From assembly GCF_015207605.1 (NCBI RefSeq), contig NZ_JADEWO010000015.1, positions 62,001 through 126,000 on the forward strand: a stretch of 64,000 nucleotides of DNA, read 5' to 3'. A program made the position numbers and the translations under genes. Positions 1-7,602 of the stretch are shown here, piece after piece. The DNA is from Oculatella sp. LEGE 06141 (GTDB taxonomy: Bacteria; Cyanobacteriota; Cyanobacteriia; Elainellales; Elainellaceae). Position 1 is the first letter of the stretch. Each line of letters opens with the position of its first letter. The notes under the pieces are model-generated. The model was not told where the DNA came from. It did no database searches and worked only from the letters and a program-made list of their open reading frames with translations.

Positions 1-768
1 CAGCCCCAGCCAGGTATACACACCCGAATGATAAATTCCGTTCCATAGCACGTACACATAGGTACGCTGTCCTCGAAAGTGAGCGAGAACCTGACTATAG
101 CCGCTAAAAAGCTGACGAACAGACGGCAATTTCTCGACTTTAGGTGTATCAAACAGGGCACCATAGGGTTGCAGTCGCCAAAGAACGACAGCGGCGAGCG
201 CCGCCGTTCCCACAAACAGCGATCGCCAGCCCACGAATGGCTCAAGAATGGCACCTCCTGCCGATCCGGCTGCCATGCCGCCTTCCATTGCAGCAAATAC
301 TAGACCCAGCCGATTTCCCCGTTGCTCGAAAGGAAACAAATCGCCAATCAACGCAAAGGTGAGCGGAATGACGCCACTGGCTCCAATACCAGTAAGCAAT
401 CTCCAGGTAGCCATTTGTCCAGCAGTTTGTGCCGTTGCTGTTAAAGCAGTACAGACCACAAAAATCGCTAGAGAGATGCGAATAATAGACCAGCGACCGC
501 ATCGATCGGATAGTATTCCATACAACAATGCCATCAGGGCATAAGACAACATGTAAGCCGGAACAATAAAACCGATCTCCTGCACGGGAACATTAAACAC
601 CTCAGCTAGGCGGGGAATCAGGGGAGCAATCATGTATCCCTGCAAAAAGATTAGCCCCGCCGCTGTAGACAGCAGCCAAAACAGATGGTTATGTTGCCTC
701 AGGCGAACCACCTGATCTGCCGCTTCAGTGTGGGGCAAATGTTCAACAGATTTCTTGCGATCAGGCAT
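1..768 (-). CDS. MFS transporter (N-terminal part; runs off left edge)
   Basis: Open minus-strand frame from an ATG at 768 to the window edge, about 256 codons without a stop, so the C-terminal part lies outside. After a polar N-terminus of about 28 residues comes a run of hydrophobic helices. The stretch LYGILSDRCGRWSII is the classic MFS loop 2-3 motif (G-x-x-x-D-R-x-G-R), and the later G-x-G-A-S-G-V-I-P and GDLFPFEQRGNR segments are also typical of the drug/H+ antiporter branch of the major facilitator superfamily. It should be a 12- or 14-helix inner-membrane secondary transporter. The substrate cannot be read from the sequence. Three ATGACAAT-type direct repeats lie about 120 bp upstream and may be its operator. 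Confidence 0.85.
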   Translation of the reverse strand, partial: MPDRKKSVEHLPHTEAADQVVRLRQHNHLFWLLSTAAGLIFLQGYMIAPLIPRLAEVFNVPVQEIGFIVPAYMLSYALMALLYGILSDRCGRWSIIRISLAIFVVCTALTATAQTAGQMATWRLLTGIGASGVIPLTFALIGDLFPFEQRGNRLGLVFAAMEGGMAAGSAGGAILEPFVGWRSLFVGTAALAAVVLWRLQPYGALFDTPKVEKLPSVRQLFSGYSQVLAHFRGQRTYVYVLWNGIYHSGVYTWLGL

Positions 769-889
769 GAATTTTTATAGAAAAACTGCTTTCCCTGCCA
801 GCGATTGTTGTTTCACAACTTGAGCAAACAGACGGCTACGAACCCAACAAACACTGGAGCAGGTGATAACTTCAAAAAGTTACGGTTTC

Positions 890-929
890 ATGACAATTTT
901 ATGACAATTTCATGACAATGATGACATCG
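890..929. promoter_or_regulatory. three ATGACAAT direct repeats upstream of the MFS gene
   Basis: ATGACAATTT occurs at 890-899 and 901-910, followed by ATGACAAT at 912-919 and the partial copy ATGACATCG from 921. The 11-bp period is about one helical turn, so a protein could bind all copies on one DNA face. The array sits 120-160 bp upstream of the minus-strand MFS start. An operator role is inference; no regulator gene is adjacent in the window. Confidence 0.35.
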
Positions 930-1021
930 TCGATCGCTTTCCTATCGATTCAAGCCAGCGGTGACAGACAAGCTTCAACTCAACCACGGCTCTCAACCGT
1001 CTGCTGCTTTGAACTTAGCTC

Positions 1022-1333
1022 TTATTCGGTCAGGATGATAACGACGCCAATTCTAGAGACGAAGCCAGAAATTACGGTGTAGGGCATCAGGGTTAATGTA
1101 CTGCCCCTGCCGCAACACCCCAAACAACATTTGAAGCCCTCCCAGTATCACCACAGTAAACAACGCCAATCTGGTATCGAGATGACAAACCGTCAGTGCC
1201 GCAATCACGGTCGTCATTACCACAGTCATTACCACAGTCATTGGCTCGATGGAATCTGAAACGTTGGTCGGGGTACCGTAACAAAGCCGACACAAATTGC
1301 GCCATACAGCCCTGCGATCGCCCCTAACACCCA
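1022..1333 (-). pseudogene. SulP-family anion transporter remnant (two frameshifts)
   Basis: Three minus-strand frames in succession read like one SulP protein segment. From about 1330 one frame gives AIAGLYGAICVGF. The next frame gives YGTPTNVSDSIEPMTVVM, which matches the SulP hallmark G-G-T-P-T-x-V-S-G-P-x-x-P-M-T-V-V, and continues to GVLRQGQYI. Near 1095 the reading must shift again to give LMPYTVISGFVSRIGVVII, the SulP P-Y-x-V-I-S-G-F-M-S-G-I-G motif, ending at TAA at 1022. The N-terminal start and the C-terminal transmembrane and STAS parts are missing. A 12-bp direct duplication (ATTACCACAGTC, near 1219-1242) adds a repeated MTVV. The parent would have been a sulfate, bicarbonate or related anion transporter. 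Confidence 0.75.
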
Positions 1334-1479
1334 ACACCCAACACCTAAACGCTCAAGCACCATTGCTCAAAAATTGCTCAAAAAAATAGGACGCACCGTT
1401 GCGTCCCACCAATCCGCATTACTCAACCAAGTAATAGCACCTCTGAAATTTTGGAGAAATTCTAGAGACCGAACTCAGC

Positions 1480-1668
1480 TTACGCTTGATCGATCACTCG
1501 TTTTGCATCATCTTTAACATCTTCAACTGAATGGCGAAGTGCCGCTTCAGATTGTTTCGCTCTACCTTCGGCTTTATCTTTCGGGTCGCCAGTGACTTCC
1601 CCAGCAAACTCTTGAGCCTTGCCTTCGATATTCTTAGCAGTGGCCTCTATTCTATCTTCAATACTCAT
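1480..1668 (-). CDS. CsbD family stress-response protein
   Basis: Small hydrophilic protein of 62 residues. The stretch ATAKNIEGKAQEFAGEVTGD, followed by PKDKAEGRAKQSEA, is the CsbD-family signature (K-x-x-x-G-K-x-Q-x-x-x-G-x-x-T-G-D...K-x-G-x-x-x-Q). It is rich in Ala, Lys, Glu and Asp, with no membrane segment or Cys. CsbD-like proteins accumulate under general stress in many bacteria, but their molecular function is unknown. It is encoded alone, with about 400 bp of AT-rich non-coding DNA upstream. Confidence 0.9.
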   Translation of the reverse strand: MSIEDRIEATAKNIEGKAQEFAGEVTGDPKDKAEGRAKQSEAALRHSVEDVKDDAKRVIDQA

Positions 1669-2071
1669 TTAGTAAGCCTCCAAAGGTTGAACGTTGTTTA
1701 TTTTGAGGTAGAAGCGGTTTATTGCTTCGTTTATGCTCCTAATGTAATTAAAATAATTGCGTTTTGGTTCTGCCCAAAGAAATATTGTGCATCTGTCCAG
1801 GGACATTGACGGCTACATTTAGTCCTTAATAATGAAAGGGGCTGAATCGCTGTCAGTGTCTGCCTTCTGTATCCAGTTGATTTTCAAAAGAGTTGATCCA
1901 ATTTAATTTCAAGGATTGCATCAGTCAAACGGATGATTATAATGAAACCGTTTGAATACAGTTAATATATTCAATAAATTAAGAAATTAGTCTTTATTAA
2001 ACTCAAACGTTGTTGTTACTTGATCTGGCATAGAATGATGGCTCTAGTCGCCTGACTTAGCTCTAAAGACA
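1669..2071. other. AT-rich intergenic region between divergent genes
   Basis: No convincing ORF. It is much more AT-rich than the flanking genes and must hold the promoters of the divergent csbD-like gene and the DUF2459-like gene. The only clear structure is the inverted repeat at 1925-1955, listed separately. Confidence 0.5.
1925..1955. promoter_or_regulatory. inverted repeat TCAAACGG-N15-CCGTTTGA
   Basis: Perfect 8-bp arms TCAAACGG (1925-1932) and CCGTTTGA (1948-1955) with a 15-nt AT-rich spacer that contains TATAAT. The spacer could be a -10 element, which would make the arms an operator. There is no T-run, so it is not a terminator. It lies 117 bp upstream of the gene starting at 2072 and about 260 bp upstream of the csbD-like start. 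Confidence 0.35.
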
Positions 2072-2716
2072 ATGCCCATTCGCACTCGAACCATTCGCCG
2101 CTTGCGAAGGAGGGTGAATCCGGTTCGCTGCATAGCGGTTCTAGCCTTCGTGATCCTGATGTTGAGCTGGATTGGGTTTGTTCTTATCCGTACGCCAACG
2201 GTTATTTTTCCCCCTGCGGCTCCGGTAAGTCTGGTTACCGTTTATGTGACAGACTACGGCTACCATTCCCGGCTCACGCTGCCAGAGCCAGATGGCTCTT
2301 TAATTCAATACACCTATGGCGATTGGCGCTACTTTGCTTTGAAGCAACAAAACCTGACCAGCGGACTCGCAGCCCTGCTGCTACCAACGCCAGCAACATT
2401 AGGTAGGCGTCAATACGAAAATTTTGAGAGTTTGCGACAATCTCTCGGTTCAAACTGGCAAGCGGTTTTGCACAGCGTTCCCGTAGCTGCAACCAGCGTT
2501 ACCCGGTTAGTGGATAGATTAGATCGTCGCTATCAGCGCAACCTGCAAACTGAAGTGGTTCACCCTGACAGCGGACTAAGCTTCGTGCAAGACGATCAGG
2601 TCTATACGTTAGTTCACAACAGCAACCACGAACTGGTGGAATGGCTAGAGGCTTTAGGATGCCGGGTTGAAGGCTTTGTCACCTGGCCTAACTTTGAAGT
2701 GGAATCGGCGAATTGA
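2072..2716 (+). CDS. DUF2459-like membrane-anchored protein
   Basis: 214 residues. A basic N-terminus (RTRTIRRLRRRV) is followed by one membrane segment at about residues 19-40, so the rest is probably periplasmic. The core begins VYVTDYGYHSRLTLP and continues with YGDWRYFALK. This resembles the start of DUF2459 proteins, where a hydrophobic strand leads to a G-x-H-(S/T) motif. The C-terminal part (TLVHNSNHELVEWLEALGC) is also reminiscent of that family. Function is unknown. It stands alone, convergent with the deacetylase gene with a 37-bp gap. The family call rests on recalled motifs and is moderate. Confidence 0.7.
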   Translation: MPIRTRTIRRLRRRVNPVRCIAVLAFVILMLSWIGFVLIRTPTVIFPPAAPVSLVTVYVTDYGYHSRLTLPEPDGSLIQYTYGDWRYFALKQQNLTSGLAALLLPTPATLGRRQYENFESLRQSLGSNWQAVLHSVPVAATSVTRLVDRLDRRYQRNLQTEVVHPDSGLSFVQDDQVYTLVHNSNHELVEWLEALGCRVEGFVTWPNFEVESAN

Positions 2717-2753
2717 GCAGAGTTGAGCAATGGGTTTCTGCGTCTCAATTGAA

Positions 2754-3461
2754 CTAGCGCGGCAGCAAACCGTTAATTTTCTGCTGCCAGAGTTGATCAA
2801 CGGTGACAAACTGATAGCCCTGCTGCAACAAGCGTGGAATGAGCTGATCCGCGATCGCCGCTACATCTTGGCCTCCATAATAGCCATCATGCAACACAAT
2901 CAGTGAACCGTTTTGGGTTTGGGCTAACACACGTTGCACTGTCACCGCAACGCCGGGACGCAGCCAGTCTTCTGGGACAACGCTCCACATCACCGGACGA
3001 TAGTTCCACTGCCGAAAGTAGGCTAACGTTTGCGGCGTAAACACACCCACCGGAGGGCGCACATCACGAACCCGCTGCTGTGCATCAGCAATACTAATGT
3101 GGCAAGCTTGGGCGATCGCCGCCTGCGTCTGCTCCAGGCTTTGCCGCAGCTCGCTCACCGAAAGTCGAGGAAACAGCCGATGCTGATAACCGTGTAACCC
3201 CACCCAATGCCCCCGTTGCCAGACCGCCTGCGCCACATCTGGACTGCGGTTTACACAAACGCCCAACCAGAAAAAACTGGCGGTAACCTGGTAGCGATCG
3301 AGTACCTGCAACAGTTGCAGCGTGTGTTGCGGATGCGGCCCATCATCAAACGTTAGGGCGATCGTCTTGGATGTTACATCCCCTGCCCACAAACAAGCAG
3401 AGAACGTAGGCTTGAGAAGTCGATATAAAACAGGATAAACCGGCGCAAACTGCATTGGCAT
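2754..3461 (-). CDS. polysaccharide deacetylase (NodB/CE4 family)
   Basis: 235 residues, carbohydrate esterase family 4. Motif 1 is TIALTFDDGPHP at about residues 32-43 with the catalytic and metal aspartates, motif 2 is GLHGYQH (metal His pair), motif 3 is RPPVGVFTP, and the C-terminal motif is IVLHDG. These enzymes remove N-acetyl groups from peptidoglycan or other amino sugars. The N-terminus is weakly hydrophobic without a clear cleavage site. Only 4 bp separate it from the stop of the upstream gene at 3466, so the two are probably co-transcribed and translationally coupled. The physiological polymer is not evident. Confidence 0.9.
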   Translation of the reverse strand: MPMQFAPVYPVLYRLLKPTFSACLWAGDVTSKTIALTFDDGPHPQHTLQLLQVLDRYQVTASFFWLGVCVNRSPDVAQAVWQRGHWVGLHGYQHRLFPRLSVSELRQSLEQTQAAIAQACHISIADAQQRVRDVRPPVGVFTPQTLAYFRQWNYRPVMWSVVPEDWLRPGVAVTVQRVLAQTQNGSLIVLHDGYYGGQDVAAIADQLIPRLLQQGYQFVTVDQLWQQKINGLLPR

Positions 3462-3465
3462 GTCA

Positions 3466-3867
3466 TTAACTGGTATGGCAAGCTCGTCTAACCCAGGCCG
3501 ACTGCACCAACGAGGTCAGCACGTCTCCGGTCAACGGTCGCACTAGAAACCCATCAAGCCCTGGATTATCCTCCTGTTCTAGCCAACTGGGAGCATTACA
3601 GTCTGTTAAAGCCACAATCGTTGTTCCACATGCGTCCGCCAGATGACGCAACCCGTTAACCAACAGATCTGACCATTCGTGACGGCTTCCTGCCAGAATC
3701 ACTAACGCTGGAGTGGATTGCTCGGTGTTGAACGTTACTTGATCCATCGAGTGGGCAAACACCAGCGGACAACTCAGTTGCGCCAAGGATGACTCTAACA
3801 TTCGCAGATCATCACACTGTTGACCTAAGACCAGGACATAGTTTCGTGAGAGGTTCATAGTCTGCAT
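3466..3867 (-). CDS. receiver-domain-like protein
   Basis: 133 residues. Alternating hydrophobic strands (NYVLVLGQQ, PALVILAG, TIVALTD) and helices in the order of a CheY-like receiver fold. The strand-3 position reads LVILAGSRHEW, so the usual phospho-acceptor Asp seems absent. The late strand ends in PGLDGFLVRPL, like the L-x-K-P region with Lys replaced by Arg. This suggests a pseudo-receiver or degenerate response-regulator domain with no output domain. It precedes the deacetylase gene by 4 bp and may modulate it. Confidence 0.55.
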   Translation of the reverse strand: MQTMNLSRNYVLVLGQQCDDLRMLESSLAQLSCPLVFAHSMDQVTFNTEQSTPALVILAGSRHEWSDLLVNGLRHLADACGTTIVALTDCNAPSWLEQEDNPGLDGFLVRPLTGDVLTSLVQSAWVRRACHTS

Positions 3868-4199
3868 AGACGCTATCCGTAATATAGAACCTCATCACCA
3901 TTCAATAGCGCTGGGTTTATGAAGCAGAATGGCTCTGCCCATCTCTTTCAGGTTCATCCTTTAGGGTGGGGCGTTTCCATTTTTCTTAGCCTTCAACCCG
4001 TAACGTTTAACAATTTTTCTGCAAACGAAATCAAACGCAACAAACTTGTATTTACAGCCATTTTCATTTGCATTCACCACACTCCAAACCCTACGCCCAT
4101 CTTAACGAGACTGTGGCTGACTCGATTGAGAACTGCTGTAAGTTGAAAAACGGTTTTTTGAAGTGGCCAGACGTTCTCTGGAGGGGTGTTCGAACAGCA
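3868..4199. other. intergenic region without recognisable gene
   Basis: About 330 bp between the receiver-like gene start and the end of the PPK2 gene. Short plus-strand frames have no recognisable protein features. I see no clear hairpin-plus-T-tract terminator. It must hold the promoter for the minus-strand pair ending at 2754. Confidence 0.4.
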
Positions 4200-5693
4200 T
4201 CAGGTTTTACGGCGCTTCAATTCAGCTTGAATCGCCTGGGTGACGGTTTGAATCACTTTCACTCGCGCATAATGTTTGTCATTGGCTGCAACAAGATGCC
4301 AGGGCGCTTGTGGCGTATGAGTCCGGAGAATGGCCTGATTAACCGCCACATTGTATAGCGACCATTTCTCTCGGTTGCGCCAGTCTTCGTCCGTGAGTTT
4401 GTGCTGCTTAAACGGGTCATCGTCTCGTAGTTCAAACCGTTTAAGCTGCTCTTCTGGACTGATATCCAGCCAAAACTTCAGCAGCACATAGCCCGCATCG
4501 ACCAACTGTGATTCAAATTCGTTGATTTCCCGATAGGCTCGCCGCCATTCTAAATCGGTGGCAAACCGCTCGATGCGCTCTACCAGAACTCGTCCATACC
4601 AACTGCGATCGAAAATTCCAATGGTGCCACCCGTAGGCAACTGTCGCCAAAACCGCCAGAGATAATGATGCTGCTTTTCCTCATCGGTTGGAGCAGCAAA
4701 GGCATAGACAAAATAACTGCGCGGATCGAGCGTATCGGTCAGACGTTTGATGGCTCCCCCTTTTCCGGCAGCATCCCAGCCCTCGAAGATAGCCAGCACT
4801 GGCACCTGATGGTTATGAATTTTGAGTTGCAGCTTTCGCAACTCTACCTGTTCGTGCTTGAGCTGGTCTTTGTAATCGTCTTCGGATAAGCTCAAACTCA
4901 AGTCCACTTGAGCCAGCAGGTCGGGTTCGGTCGGTTCTAACCGTTCTTGCAGCGGCATCTGGAGTGGCGGGCTGGTTGCCGCCGCCCGATCAAGCGCTTC
5001 AGTTAACACAGCGGCCACCTGCGTCAACACCTTTACCCTGGCCCAGCGCTGGCAATTGCCCTCTACCAACGTCCAGGGAGCCGCACCAGTACTGGTTTGA
5101 ACTAGCATCTCTTCGGCCAGAGTAGAATAGCGATCGTAGGACTTGTGCTGCTGCCAATCTTCTGGCCGCACCCGCCACGCCTCCAGCGGATCGCCTGCAT
5201 ACTTCTTTAACCGACGCTTCAATTCATCCTGGCTGAGGTGAATCCAAAATTTGGCGATCGCTACACCATCATCTGCTAACTGTCGCTCAAAGGCATTGAT
5301 TTGCTGCATCACCCTCGGAACCTGGCCATCTGGAAGGTGATCGAACAGCCGATCTTCCAGAACATGCATGTACCAACTGTGGTAATACAAGCCAATTTTG
5401 CCTCGGGCAGGCAGCTTTTGCCAAAAGCGCCATAACAATGGATAACGGCGTTCATCTGCGGTCGGAGTCAAGATGGGATAAACCGTGAACCCTCTAGGAT
5501 CCATGCAGTCTGCCAGTTTTTTAACGATCGATCCTTTTCCGGCAGCAGCCCACCCTTCCAGCACAATCACCGTCAGCAATCGCTTTTCCCAGCAGGCCGC
5601 TTGCAGCGATCGCAGCCGCAGCATCAGTGCCTCTAACTGAGTACGATAGGTATCCTTATCAAGCGTTGTACTGAGATCGAGGGCATCGAGCAT
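4200..5693 (-). CDS. pap: polyphosphate:AMP phosphotransferase, tandem PPK2 domains
   Basis: 497 residues from an ATG at 5693; an upstream in-frame GTG at 5720 is possible but lies inside a DnaA-like box. There are two PPK2 domains. Domain 1 has Walker A GWAAAGKG and DPRGFTVYPI. Domain 2 has EGWDAAGKGG, DPRSYFVYAF, YLWRFWRQLP and the lid/Walker B-like FDRSWYGRVLVERIE. The corresponding part of domain 1 is YYHSWYMHVLEDRL, missing the Asp and both Arg. Only domain 2 is therefore likely to be catalytic, as known for class II PPK2 enzymes that make ADP from AMP and polyphosphate. It follows guaA on the same strand. Confidence 0.85.
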   Translation of the reverse strand: MLDALDLSTTLDKDTYRTQLEALMLRLRSLQAACWEKRLLTVIVLEGWAAAGKGSIVKKLADCMDPRGFTVYPILTPTADERRYPLLWRFWQKLPARGKIGLYYHSWYMHVLEDRLFDHLPDGQVPRVMQQINAFERQLADDGVAIAKFWIHLSQDELKRRLKKYAGDPLEAWRVRPEDWQQHKSYDRYSTLAEEMLVQTSTGAAPWTLVEGNCQRWARVKVLTQVAAVLTEALDRAAATSPPLQMPLQERLEPTEPDLLAQVDLSLSLSEDDYKDQLKHEQVELRKLQLKIHNHQVPVLAIFEGWDAAGKGGAIKRLTDTLDPRSYFVYAFAAPTDEEKQHHYLWRFWRQLPTGGTIGIFDRSWYGRVLVERIERFATDLEWRRAYREINEFESQLVDAGYVLLKFWLDISPEEQLKRFELRDDDPFKQHKLTDEDWRNREKWSLYNVAVNQAILRTHTPQAPWHLVAANDKHYARVKVIQTVTQAIQAELKRRKT

Positions 5694-5712
5694 GAGTACG
5701 TTTCCCACCAAG

Positions 5713-5762
5713 TTTTCCACAGCAATGCACAGTTTTCCACAGATTTAAGTAGGTTTTCCACA
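5713..5762. promoter_or_regulatory. cluster of three DnaA-box-like TTTTCCACA 9-mers
   Basis: TTTTCCACA occurs exactly at 5713-5721, 5733-5741 and 5754-5762, all in the same orientation with 20 and 21 bp spacing (about two helical turns). TTTTCCACA is, as I recall, the preferred DnaA box of cyanobacteria. A degenerate copy (TTTCCCACC) lies at 5701. The cluster is in the guaA-PPK2 spacer, directly upstream of the PPK2 start. DnaA binding is inference. Confidence 0.55.
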
Positions 5763-5840
5763 GAAATCTTTAGAAAACTGTTCGTTTATATTACGTTTGC
5801 TAGCGGCAAGACGTTAGGGCTGATGTACCGTTTTAAACCA

Positions 5841-5857
5841 CGTTACCACTGGTAACG
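5841..5857 (-). terminator. weak hairpin after guaA
   Basis: Perfect 7-bp stem CGTTACC / GGTAACG with a 3-nt loop directly after the guaA stop. The minus-strand continuation TGGTTTAAAAC has no good T-run, so termination would be weak and read-through into the PPK2 gene is possible. Confidence 0.3.
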
Positions 5858-5858
5858 C

Positions 5859-7475
5859 TTACTCCCATTCAATCGTGCCAGGTGGTTTGGAGGTGATATC
5901 GTACACCACGCGATTAACGCCCCTGACTTCATTAACGATACGGTTGGATACCGTTTCCAGGAAGTCATAAGGGACGCGAGACCAGTCCGCAGTCATCCCA
6001 TCTTCGCTGGAAACCAATCGTAGAACAATGGGGTAAGCGTAGGTACGCTGGTCGCCCATGACACCTACACTACGGATGGGTAATAAGACGGCAAAGGCTT
6101 GCCAAAAATCGTGGTACATCCCCCGACGATTGATCTCTTGACGCACAATATAGTCGGCATCGCGCAAAATATCCAGCTTGTCATCTGATACTTCACCCAA
6201 AATTCGAATAGCCAAGCCGGGGCCAGGAAACGGATGGCGATTCACAATTTCTTCGGGCAACCCGATCGATCGCCCCACTTTGCGGACTTCGTCTTTAAAC
6301 AGCTTCCGCAACGGCTCAACCAGCTTGAACCGCAGATCTTTTGGCAGTCCGCCAACGTTGTGGTGGCTCTTGATCTTAACGGCAACCCGCTCTCCCGTCT
6401 TCGGGTCAACATTGGTATCAGCAGACTCAATCACATCGGGATAGAGTGTGCCCTGAGCCAGGTAGTCAAATGGCCCCAGCCGTTTAGATTCTTCTTCAAA
6501 CACTTGAATAAACTCGTGCCCAATGCGCTTGCGCTTCACTTCAGGATCGCTGATTCCCTCAATCTGCGAGAGAAAACGCTCACGGGCATCAACATACTCC
6601 ACCGGAATATGAAACTGCTCCTGAAATAGCTTGACGAGCCGTTCGGGTTCGTATTTTCGCATGAAGCCCTGATCGATAAAGACACAGGTCAACTGGTCGC
6701 CAATGGCTCGATGCAGCAGAAAGGCCAGCGTTGAGGAATCAACCCCGCCAGACAGCGCTAGCAGCACCCGCTTATCGCCGACTTTGGCACGAATTTCTCG
6801 CACGGCTTCCTCAACAAAGGCAGAGGTTGTCCAGGTGGGTTCGCAGTCGCAAACGTGATAAACAAAGTTGCGAATTAAGGCCAACCCGCCCACCGAATGA
6901 ACCACTTCGGGATGAAACTGTACTCCGTACAACTTCCGTTCGTGATGGGCGATCGCCGCACAGGGCGTGTTGTCTGTGTGAGCCAGCAGTTCAAATCCAC
7001 CGGGCAAGCGAGCCACCGAATCTCCGTGGCTCATCCACATAGTGGTGCCGTCTTCCACGTTTGTTAATAAATCGGTTGGATCGTCGATATAAAGCGATGC
7101 TTTACCATACTCACCCCGCTCGGCTCGTTCCACTTCACCACCGAGTTGCTGCACCATCAGTTGCATTCCGTAGCACACACCCAGCACGGGAATCCCCAGA
7201 TCCCAAATTCCCGGATCGCAGTGCGGAGCGCCCACATCATAAACAGAACTGGGGCCACCCGAGAAGATAATCCCTTTAGGGTTGAGTTGCTTTAACTGCT
7301 CTGGTGTCGTGCGGTAAGAGAGAACCTCTGAGTAGACTTGAGTTTCACGAATTCGACGGGCAATTAACTCAGAATACTGAGAGCCAAAATCCAGAATGAC
7401 GATCATCTGGCGATCGAGTCGATTAAGCGAAGCGTCTGAAGAGGATTGGAGCGGTTGTTCAGTTTGAAGAGACAC
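5859..7475 (-). CDS. guaA: GMP synthase (glutamine-hydrolysing)
   Basis: 538 residues, full length. It converts XMP, glutamine and ATP to GMP. The N-terminal class I glutamine amidotransferase has the nucleophile Cys101 in GVCYGMQ and the His/Glu pair in [11 protein letters not shown]. The ATP-pyrophosphatase domain has the PP-loop [11 protein letters not shown]. The C-terminal dimerisation domain ends with [10 protein letters not shown], the conserved end of GuaA. The start is GTG at 7475, preceded by AGGA about 8 nt upstream. It lies 127 bp after cbiD on the same strand, an order I recall from other cyanobacteria, and probably belongs to the same transcription unit. Confidence 0.97.
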   Translation of the reverse strand: MSLQTEQPLQSSSDASLNRLDRQMIVILDFGSQYSELIARRIRETQVYSEVLSYRTTPEQLKQLNPKGIIFSGGPSSVYDVGAPHCDPGIWDLGIPVLGVCYGMQLMVQQLGGEVERAERGEYGKASLYIDDPTDLLTNVEDGTTMWMSHGDSVARLPGGFELLAHTDNTPCAAIAHHERKLYGVQFHPEVVHSVGGLALIRNFVYHVCDCEPTWTTSAFVEEAVREIRAKVGDKRVLLALSGGVDSSTLAFLLHRAIGDQLTCVFIDQGFMRKYEPERLVKLFQEQFHIPVEYVDARERFLSQIEGISDPEVKRKRIGHEFIQVFEEESKRLGPFDYLAQGTLYPDVIESADTNVDPKTGERVAVKIKSHHNVGGLPKDLRFKLVEPLRKLFKDEVRKVGRSIGLPEEIVNRHPFPGPGLAIRILGEVSDDKLDILRDADYIVRQEINRRGMYHDFWQAFAVLLPIRSVGVMGDQRTYAYPIVLRLVSSEDGMTADWSRVPYDFLETVSNRIVNEVRGVNRVVYDITSKPPGTIEWE

Positions 7476-7602
7476 CGGAGATTCCTGATATAAAGCCTAG
7501 AATGGATCGAATAAACGAATAAAACAGCTTTTATACCGCCTGTATGAAAAAAAAGATTAAGAAGAAACAGAACTTATTATTTTAGATATTCTAACCAGAA
7601 TA

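Noticed and set aside
4068-4358. Plus-strand ORFs near the PPK2 3' end
   Set aside because: They overlap the PPK2 coding region in antisense and have no domain features.
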